From an uncultured Bacillota bacterium (lineage in GTDB: Bacteria > Bacillota > Clostridia > Peptostreptococcales > Anaerovoracaceae), in contig CAMOZS010000048.1 of assembly GCA_946631075.1 (NCBI GenBank), positions 1 through 10,292 of the forward strand: DNA of 10,292 nt. The letters are read 5' to 3'. The stretch's first letter is position 1. The number at the start of each line of letters is the position of its first letter. The position numbers and the translations under genes are program-made. The notes below the pieces were generated by a model. That model was given only the letters and a program-made list of their open reading frames with translations. It made no database searches and had not been told where the DNA came from. Positions 1 through 4,231 of the stretch are shown here, piece by piece.

Positions 1-620
1 GTTGCCAGGATGAAGTCGCACTGCTTCATCAGTTCCTGGGAAGTTTCCAGGTTAACGTGTTCCGGATCGCAGGACTGAACCAGATCTTCCGGATATCCCA
101 GCTTCTTCAGTGTCGCTCTGATCTCGTCAACGATGACGACGTTGAGCTTCTTGCACTTCGGGTGGGGAGCCAGGATGATAGCGTTTCTGGTCTTCAGAGC
201 CATGTTGGACTTGACGATCGGTGTAGCTTCGCCGTTGGTTACAGGCATGATACCTGCGACAACGCCCATCGGCTTAGCATATGCTGTGATTCCAGGGCCA
301 CCGGACGGAGCGTCGTCAACGAGGCCAACGGATTTCTTGTCCTTCATCTTGATGTAGGAACCCCAAACCTTACCATAGATCTTGCCGACCTTATCTTCAG
401 CAATACCCATGCCGGATTCCTCAACCAGCATCTCTGCGTACATCTTAGCCTTTTCCGGCTTTGTCAGGTTGTAAGTAACCGCTGCTGTGATCAGGTCAAC
501 GTCTTCCTGAGTGAACTTCTCAGCGACAGCCTGAGCAACTCTTGCCTTCTCAACCAGGCCAGCAACATAAACTTCAGCTTCTGCTCTGCGAGCAGCTCTT
601 TCTTCTGGTGTAGATGCCAT
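1..620 (-). CDS. CoA-acylating aldehyde dehydrogenase, N-terminal part (3' end outside window)
   Basis: About 206 residues are visible, starting MASTPEERAARRAEAEVYVA. The start is the ATG at 620-618, preceded by an AGGAGG ribosome binding site about 10 nt upstream. The segment GVVAGIMPVTNGEATPIVKS followed by ALKTRNAIILAPHPKCKK is typical of the NAD(P)H-binding Rossmann fold of CoA-acylating aldehyde dehydrogenases (EutE, SucD and SauS-like, and the N-terminal half of AdhE). These enzymes interconvert an aldehyde plus CoA with an acyl-CoA. The catalytic cysteine lies beyond the window edge, so it cannot be checked. The PVTN and PHPKCKK wording fits SucD/SauS-type enzymes (succinate semialdehyde or sulfoacetaldehyde) at least as well as acetaldehyde enzymes; the substrate is not determined. 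No clear microcompartment-targeting extension is seen. A consensus sigma-54 promoter lies about 90 bases upstream and the activator gene comes before it, so the gene is probably induced by that activator. Confidence 0.9.
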   Translation of the reverse strand, partial: MASTPEERAARRAEAEVYVAGLVEKARVAQAVAEKFTQEDVDLITAAVTYNLTKPEKAKMYAEMLVEESGMGIAEDKVGKIYGKVWGSYIKMKDKKSVGLVDDAPSGGPGITAYAKPMGVVAGIMPVTNGEATPIVKSNMALKTRNAIILAPHPKCKKLNVVIVDEIRATLKKLGYPEDLVQSCDPEHVNLETSQELMKQCDFILA

Positions 621-676
621 TTTCTAAGTCCTCCTTAAAATAACTTTAGAATAAATGTAAACATTTTTACCCGTCC

Positions 677-693
677 CGAAGGTTTTCCCTTCG
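677..693 (-). other. Hairpin near the 5' end of the aldehyde dehydrogenase mRNA
   Basis: CGAAGG and CCTTCG form a perfect 6-bp stem around a 5-nt loop. If transcription starts near 700, as the -12 element predicts, the hairpin begins about 7 nt from the mRNA 5' end. No T-run follows on the minus strand, so it is not a terminator. A role in protecting the 5' end is inference. Confidence 0.4.
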
Positions 694-710
694 ATGACAC
701 TTATATATTA

Positions 711-727
711 AGCAATGAATGTGCCAA
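711..727 (-). promoter_or_regulatory. Sigma-54 (-24/-12) promoter of the aldehyde dehydrogenase gene
   Basis: The minus strand reads TTGGCACATTCATTGCT. It matches the sigma-54 consensus TGGCAC-R-N4-TTGC-W at every defined position, with the GG (725-724) and GC (713-712) correctly spaced. The predicted start site is near 700, giving an 80-nt leader to the ATG at 620. The gene for a sigma-54 activator lies directly upstream on the same strand. Confidence 0.9.
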
Positions 728-761
728 GTTTGTGATGAACAGGAAAAGAAATTTTGTTTTT

Positions 762-884
762 GGCGGGGAGGGGACATGGGCTTATGCAAAGGCTGGAATT
801 ACAGGCTTTACAGCCTTTGGAGCAAAGATCGAAGGAAAAAGAGCCCCGCCGATGAGAGATGAGCCGGTGAGGCCATGAAGGCGG
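762..884. other. Highly foldable element of unknown identity
   Basis: GGCGGGG (762-768) pairs perfectly with CCCCGCC (844-850). Nested inside, AAAGGCTG (788-795) pairs perfectly with CAGCCTTT (811-818), extended by TGC/GCA across a GGA bulge. CCGCC (846-850) could instead pair with GGCGG (880-884), giving mutually exclusive folds. No T-run follows on either strand, so it is not a simple terminator. I cannot match it to a riboswitch class that I know. It could be a structured RNA, a dispersed intergenic repeat of MITE type, or a bend or spacer between the activator sites and the promoter. A 28-codon reading frame with a purine-rich upstream stretch runs through it (776-862, plus strand). Confidence 0.45.
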
Positions 885-888
885 AAGC

Positions 889-904
889 GATACAATAATG
901 AATC
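889..904. promoter_or_regulatory. Activator upstream site A
   Basis: GATACA-ATAA-TGAATC is an imperfect inverted repeat (GATNCA-N4-TGNATC). It is about 170 bp upstream of the sigma-54 promoter, a normal distance for an enhancer site. Assignment to the neighbouring activator is inference from position, symmetry and repetition. Confidence 0.65.
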
Positions 905-916
905 ATCGAGGATGTT

Positions 917-946
917 AAAAAGTGAACAAGGCGGCGGAAATGTTCA
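917..946 (-). terminator. Weak candidate terminator of the activator gene
   Basis: On the minus strand TGAACA and TGTTCA form a 6-bp stem around a 12-nt loop, followed by CTTTTT. It lies about 70 bases after the activator's stop codon. The stem is short and has few GC pairs, so efficiency is doubtful. Confidence 0.35.
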
Positions 947-979
947 AAATTCTCGGTTAGATACTCTTAACTACCGACT

Positions 980-995
980 GATACAGAAATGAATC
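980..995. promoter_or_regulatory. Activator upstream site B
   Basis: GATACA-GAAA-TGAATC has the same half-sites as site A and is identical to site C. Sites B and C start 19 bp apart, a little under two helical turns, placing two dimers on nearly the same face of the DNA. The pair is about 270-290 bp upstream of the sigma-54 promoter. Confidence 0.7.
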
Positions 996-998
996 GCT

Positions 999-1014
999 GA
1001 TACAGAAATGAATC
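999..1014. promoter_or_regulatory. Activator upstream site C, overlapping the activator stop codon
   Basis: This is a second exact copy of GATACA-GAAA-TGAATC. Its last two bases lie within the minus-strand TGA stop codon (1015-1013) of the activator gene. Confidence 0.7.
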
Positions 1015-2410
1015 ATTTGTGAAGACCGTACTTGCTGAGCTTGCGAACGACCGTGGGCTGGCTGATGTGAAGGACCCTGGCGATGGCCCTTGTGGAGCCG
1101 TACCGGTCGAGGGCCTGACGAAGGATCTGCTTCTCGGCTTTCTCCAGGGCGGCCGACAGGGAAGTGGTGGCAGCCGGGCTGGTATTGCGGTCCGCGGCTT
1201 CCTTAATAAATATGAAGATATCTTCTTCCGTGATGAGGTCGGAGGAAGAAGTGATGACCAGGCGCTCTACGATATTCTGCAGTTCACGGATATTGCCGGG
1301 CCAGGGGTACTTGAGCAGGATCTCCATGGCATCGGAGCTGATGGATTTGTGCTCTCCCAGCTTTTCGTTGTACTTGGCCAGGTTCAGACGGATGAGAGGA
1401 CGGATATCCTCGGTCCGCTCCCGCAGGGCCGGAACTTCGATGGGAACGACGTTCAGGCGGTAGTAGAGGTCTTCTCTGAACTTGCCCTCCTGGACCAGGT
1501 CCGCCAGGTTCCGGTTGGTGGCGGAGATGATGCGGACGTCGACAGGAATGGGATCCACGGCGCCTACCGGCGTGATCTGCCGCTCCTGGATGACCTGGAG
1601 AAGCTTGACCTGGAGGTTGATGGGGAGCTCGGAGATCTCATCGAGGAAGATGGTCCCGTTCTGGGCCGCTTCGAAGTATCCCCGTTTGCCGCCGGACCTG
1701 GATCCGGTGAAGGCACCGGCCACGTAACCGAACAGCTCCGACTCGATCAGGTTTTCGGGGATGGCTCCGCAGTTGACGGTGATGAAAGGCTGCTTCCAAC
1801 GTGTCCCTTCCTCGTGGAGGGTGCGGGCAAGAAGGCCCTTGCCTACGCCGGACTCTCCGGTGATCAGGACGGTGGTGTTGACCGCGGCCAGCCTGCGGGC
1901 GAGGGCGATCACGTTTTTCATGGGCTCGCTGAAGGCGACGATGTCATGCTCGCCAAGATCAGCCACATCCTGGCCGGATACAGCGGAGGCGTCCAGGTCC
2001 CGTACATTGACCAGGGGGACATCCCCGTCGGCCTGCTTTTTCTTGGTGATCCCGGAAATGTCTCTGGAAGTGGTGATGATCAGCTGCAGGATCCCATGTT
2101 CATCGAAGATGGGGGTGCCGGTGGTCAGAAGACGGAGACCCTGGCGGTTCTCATGGATGATGGTCTGTTCCCGCTTCTCCTGGAGGACCCGCTTGGTGAC
2201 GGAAGGGGAGAAAATGCCCTCACGCTCAAGGTCATCCACGGTCCTGCTCTGGATCTCCTCCATTTCGATATCGTACAGCTCTTCACAGGCCGTATTGCAC
2301 CAGAGGCAGATCCCTTCATTATTATCGATGAAGACAGCGTCGGTGATGGTCTCCAGGATCGGCAGGATCTCCCTGAGCCGGATATTCAGTTGCAGCATGG
2401 ATCTGATCAT
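1013..2410 (-). CDS. Sigma-54-dependent transcriptional activator (PAS, AAA+, Fis-type HTH)
   Basis: A 465-residue enhancer-binding protein of usual length. The start is the ATG at 2410, preceded by AGGAGGG with suitable spacing; a second ATG four codons on is less well placed. Domains in order: a PAS sensor (about 14-120), an AAA+ ATPase (about 157-385) and a Fis-type HTH (about 434-462). Visible motifs are Walker A GESGVGKG (185-192), the sigma-54 contact loop GAFTGS (232-237), Walker B TIFLDE (253-258) and the YYRLNVVPIEVPALRER segment (316-332). There is no response-regulator receiver domain, so activity is probably set by a ligand or other signal at the PAS domain rather than by phosphorylation. 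The likely target is the aldehyde dehydrogenase gene immediately downstream, with its own -24/-12 promoter and three upstream sites. The final Ser in the GAFTGA loop is a departure from consensus. The effector molecule is unknown. Confidence 0.95.
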   Translation of the reverse strand: MIRSMLQLNIRLREILPILETITDAVFIDNNEGICLWCNTACEELYDIEMEEIQSRTVDDLEREGIFSPSVTKRVLQEKREQTIIHENRQGLRLLTTGTPIFDEHGILQLIITTSRDISGITKKKQADGDVPLVNVRDLDASAVSGQDVADLGEHDIVAFSEPMKNVIALARRLAAVNTTVLITGESGVGKGLLARTLHEEGTRWKQPFITVNCGAIPENLIESELFGYVAGAFTGSRSGGKRGYFEAAQNGTIFLDEISELPINLQVKLLQVIQERQITPVGAVDPIPVDVRIISATNRNLADLVQEGKFREDLYYRLNVVPIEVPALRERTEDIRPLIRLNLAKYNEKLGEHKSISSDAMEILLKYPWPGNIRELQNIVERLVITSSSDLITEEDIFIFIKEAADRNTSPAATTSLSAALEKAEKQILRQALDRYGSTRAIARVLHISQPTVVRKLSKYGLHK

Positions 2411-2454
2411 GAGGCCCTCCTGTGAAGCGGCGTCGATGTTTGACTTTAACTACA

Positions 2455-2487
2455 TTTATATAGACAGTTTATTTGTTTCCCGGGAAA
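2455..2487 (-). promoter_or_regulatory. Candidate sigma-A promoter of the activator gene, with palindrome over its -35
   Basis: On the minus strand TATATA/TATAAA (2462-2455) is a good -10 and would start transcription near 2449, about 40 nt before the ATG. The -35 position is poor. It is covered by the perfect 12-bp palindrome TTTCCCGGGAAA (2476-2487), which could be a regulator site. Confidence 0.4.
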
Positions 2488-2520
2488 AAAGCAAGACCCG
2501 GCCGGGGAAGAAAAGAATGG

Positions 2521-2540
2521 CTGTTACGATATCGTAACAG
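2521..2540. promoter_or_regulatory. Perfect 20-bp palindrome, probable operator
   Basis: CTGTTACGATATCGTAACAG is its own reverse complement over all 20 bases. It lies in the spacer between the divergent activator and HTH genes. If TAAAAT (2560-2565) is the -10 of the HTH gene, the palindrome centre is near -41, a classic position for a class II activator, although a repressor could also bind there. It does not fit the spacing of a Rex site (TGTTA-N6-TAACA), since here the spacing is 8. The binding protein is unknown. Confidence 0.6.
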
Positions 2541-2608
2541 ATGCCGGCGGTCCGTTAGCTAAAATCAAACGATACAGAAAGCAACAATCAGCACAGGAGA
2601 AGGGATTC

Positions 2609-2860
2609 ATGACACAGCGTATCGTTCAGGATCAGAATATCGGAGTCAATCTGAAGCTGCTGAGACTAAAGGCGGATATGACACAGGAGCAGGTCTCCCA
2701 GAAGCTTCAGCTCATGGGTCTGCCTATGAGCCGGGAGATCTACGCCCAGATCGAGACGGGAAAACACCATATCCCGATCACTGTTCTTCAGGGGCTGAAG
2801 ATCGTTTTGAAGGCAGAATGGGACGAAATGCTGAAACTGTCGGTGCCCCTTGAAAAATAA
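2609..2860 (+). CDS. Small XRE-type helix-turn-helix regulator
   Basis: An 83-residue protein made almost entirely of one HTH domain (about residues 11-70), with the XRE pattern LRLKADMTQEQVSQKL then SREIYAQIETGKHHIPITVL. The ATG at 2609 has AGGAGAAGGG just upstream. There is no sensor or dimerisation domain. It is divergent from the sigma-54 activator and sits just upstream of the infC leader. The 20-bp palindrome in front of the gene is a possible autoregulatory site, but nothing proves this protein binds it. The regulatory target is unknown. Confidence 0.85.
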   Translation: MTQRIVQDQNIGVNLKLLRLKADMTQEQVSQKLQLMGLPMSREIYAQIETGKHHIPITVLQGLKIVLKAEWDEMLKLSVPLEK

Positions 2861-2863
2861 TCC

Positions 2864-2892
2864 TTGCATTGCTGTCGTAAGTGTGTTAAAGT
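2864..2892 (+). promoter_or_regulatory. Candidate sigma-A promoter of the infC operon
   Basis: TTGCAT (2864-2869), a 17-bp spacer and TAAAGT (2887-2892) give a moderate promoter that begins just after the HTH stop codon. Transcription would start near 2899 and include the whole leader. Confidence 0.5.
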
Positions 2893-2898
2893 ACTCGA

Positions 2899-3040
2899 GG
2901 TAGAAAGAAGAAGTTATCCGCTTCTCACCTTAGGGGCCGCCGAGCGCCTGGGTCAATATCGAGCGATCCCCCTGCGGGGTTTTGTTTGGAGCAGCGGATA
3001 ATCTATGTCCGCTGTTTTGTTTTTCAGGAGGTACAGAACA
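2899..3040 (+). ncRNA. infC operon leader, L20-leader-like attenuator
   Basis: The leader is about 140 nt. TTATCCGCT (2914-2922) is exactly complementary to AGCGGATAA (2993-3001), while the overlapping CAGCGGA (2992-2998) pairs with TCCGCTG (3008-3014) to form a terminator followed by TTTTGTTTTT. The two folds exclude each other. In Firmicutes, L20 binds the infC-rpmI-rplT leader and favours termination; this layout fits that known mechanism. A further small hairpin, CCCC-CTGC-GGGG followed by TTTT (2968-2983), sits between the pairing partners. The L20 identity is inferred from context and pairing, not from a covariance search. Confidence 0.75.
2991..3025 (+). terminator. Attenuator terminator before infC
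   Basis: A 7-bp stem (CAGCGGA/TCCGCTG) is extended by a G-U and an A-U pair. A T-rich run follows and ends just before the infC ribosome binding site. Its left arm is shared with the long-range antiterminator helix. Confidence 0.8.
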
Positions 3041-3556
3041 ATTAGCAAAGAAGCTTTTATCAACGAAGAAATTCGTGGCAAAGAGCTGCGTGTCATCGAC
3101 AGCGACGGGACACAGCTCGGTATCATGAGCCGCCAGGAGGCACTGGATCTGTCAGAGCAGAAAAAACTCGATCTGGTTTGCATCGCCCCTAAGGCGAATC
3201 CGCCGGTCTGCAAGATTCTCGACTACGGCAAATACAAGTACGAGATGAGCAAGCGGGAGAAGGAAGCCAGAAAAAAACAGAAGACTATGCAGGTCAAGGA
3301 AATCAGATTATCTACCTTCATCGAGGATCACGACATCATGGTAAAGGCAAAAACTGCGTCCAAGTTTCTGAAGGATGGAGACAAGCTGAAGGTCAGTCTG
3401 CGGTTCCGCGGCAGAGAGCGGGACTACGTTGCGAGAGGAATGGAAGTCATGGACAAATTCGCTGAGGCGGTAGCCGAAGTGGGCACAGTCGATCGCAAGC
3501 CCAAGTTCGAAGGCCGGAGCCTGACGATGACTCTTTCGCCAAAAAAAGATAAATAA
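3041..3556 (+). CDS. infC: Translation initiation factor IF-3, AUU start
   Basis: A 171-residue IF3, which binds the 30S subunit, blocks early 50S joining and checks the start codon and initiator tRNA. I place the start at ATT 3041, so the protein begins (f)M-SKEAFINEEIRGKELRVID. An AGGAGGT (3026-3032) sits 8 nt upstream, and alignment with other Firmicute IF3 proteins starts at this point. The in-frame ATG at 3005 lies inside the terminator hairpin and has no ribosome binding site. N-domain markers include LGIMSRQEALDLSEQKKLDLV and PPVCKILDYGKYKYE; the C-domain includes VKEIRLSTFIEDHD and KVSLRFRGRE. AUU is the classic rare start that lets IF3 repress its own translation. First gene of the infC-rpmI-rplT operon. 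Confidence 0.95.
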   Translation: MSKEAFINEEIRGKELRVIDSDGTQLGIMSRQEALDLSEQKKLDLVCIAPKANPPVCKILDYGKYKYEMSKREKEARKKQKTMQVKEIRLSTFIEDHDIMVKAKTASKFLKDGDKLKVSLRFRGRERDYVARGMEVMDKFAEAVAEVGTVDRKPKFEGRSLTMTLSPKKDK

Positions 3557-3581
3557 TTAATGAAACTATAGGAGGGACAAC

Positions 3582-3782
3582 ATGGCAAAAAACAAAATGA
3601 AGTCTCACAGAGGCGCGTGCAAACGTTTCAAAGTGACAGGTTCAGGAAAGGTTAAGAGAAATAAGGCATACAAGAGTCATATCCTTACTAAGAAGAGCCA
3701 GAAGAGAAAGAGAGGCCTGAGAAAGGCTACCACTTTGACAAGTGCGGATCTGGGCAGAATCAAAGAAGTACTGAGCAAGTAA
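3582..3782 (+). CDS. rpmI: 50S ribosomal protein L35
   Basis: A 66-residue, very basic protein of standard L35 length. It begins MAKNKMKSHRGACKRFKVTG and contains KSHILTKKSQKRKRGLRK, both typical of L35. The AGGAGGG at about 3571 gives a good ribosome binding site. It follows infC by 25 nt and precedes rplT by 11 nt, the standard bacterial order. It is a structural component of the large subunit. Confidence 0.97.
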   Translation: MAKNKMKSHRGACKRFKVTGSGKVKRNKAYKSHILTKKSQKRKRGLRKATTLTSADLGRIKEVLSK

Positions 3783-3793
3783 GGAGGGATACA

Positions 3794-4147
3794 ATGGCAA
3801 GAGTAAAAAAGGGTGTCAACGCACACAAAAGACATAAAAAAGTTCTGAAGATGGCGAAGGGATTCTACGGATCCAAGAGCACGACTTACAGAGCAGCTAA
3901 GCCGGCAACCATGAGAGCGCTCCGCTCCGCATACGTTGGCCGCAAGAACAAGAAGAGAGAATACCGCAAGCTGTGGATCGCCAGAATCAACGCTGCGGCA
4001 AGAATGAACGGTATGTCCTACAGCAGACTGATCGACGGTCTGAAGAAGTCCAATATCGACATCAACCGTAAGATGCTGTCCGAGATCGCCATCAACGATC
4101 CGGCAGGCTTCACCAAGCTGTGCGAAACAGCCAAGGCAGCACTGTAA
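3794..4147 (+). CDS. rplT: 50S ribosomal protein L20
   Basis: A 117-residue L20 of standard length. It begins MARVKKGVNAHKRHKKVLKM, then AKGFYGSKSTTYRAA, RRKNKKREYRKLWIARINAA-like sequence and MSYSRLIDGLKKSNIDINRKMLSEIA. AAGGAGGG lies just before the ATG. L20 is needed for early 50S assembly. Through its rRNA-like site in the leader it is also the probable repressor of this operon. Last gene of the operon; a strong terminator follows. Confidence 0.97.
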   Translation: MARVKKGVNAHKRHKKVLKMAKGFYGSKSTTYRAAKPATMRALRSAYVGRKNKKREYRKLWIARINAAARMNGMSYSRLIDGLKKSNIDINRKMLSEIAINDPAGFTKLCETAKAAL

Positions 4148-4173
4148 ATCACAGTCATCATTTATATAATATT

Positions 4174-4215
4174 CACAGAGGCTCCGAAAAATATTCGGAG
4201 TCTTTGTGCTTTTTC
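4174..4215 (+). terminator. Terminator of the infC-rpmI-rplT operon
   Basis: A 15-bp stem (4174-4188 with 4194-4208, two G-U pairs) has a 5-nt loop and is followed by CTTTTTC. It separates the ribosomal operon from the next gene, which therefore needs its own promoter. Confidence 0.9.
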
Positions 4216-4224
4216 TGGTATACT
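4216..4224 (+). promoter_or_regulatory. Extended -10 promoter giving a probable leaderless mRNA
   Basis: TG-G-TATACT is an extended -10 (TATACT at 4219-4224) with no good -35. The start site would fall around 4230-4232, at the ATG of the next gene (4232). No Shine-Dalgarno sequence exists between promoter and ATG. Confidence 0.6.
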
Positions 4225-4231
4225 GTAGTCT

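Noticed and set aside
57..638. Plus-strand open frame opposite the aldehyde dehydrogenase
   Set aside because: The minus strand shows conserved acylating dehydrogenase sequence with a good ribosome binding site and promoter; the plus frame has neither.
653..670. TyrR-box-like palindrome (TGTAAA near TTTAC)
   Set aside because: The spacing is 4 instead of 6 and it lies downstream of the predicted start site in an AT-rich leader; likely chance.
889..1014. Short CRISPR-like array formed by the repeated 16-mers
   Set aside because: Only three short copies with uneven spacing (91 and 19 bp), each an imperfect palindrome beside a sigma-54 promoter, which fits activator sites; no cas genes are present.
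1019..2425. Plus-strand open frame of 468 codons opposite the sigma-54 activator
   Set aside because: It is antisense to a clearly recognised protein, has no ribosome binding site, and its translation shows no known domain. Long antisense frames are expected in GC-rich coding DNA.
2521..2540. Rex (NADH-sensing) operator
   Set aside because: The half-sites TGTTA/TAACA are present but separated by 8 bases, whereas Rex sites have 6, so the helical phasing is wrong.
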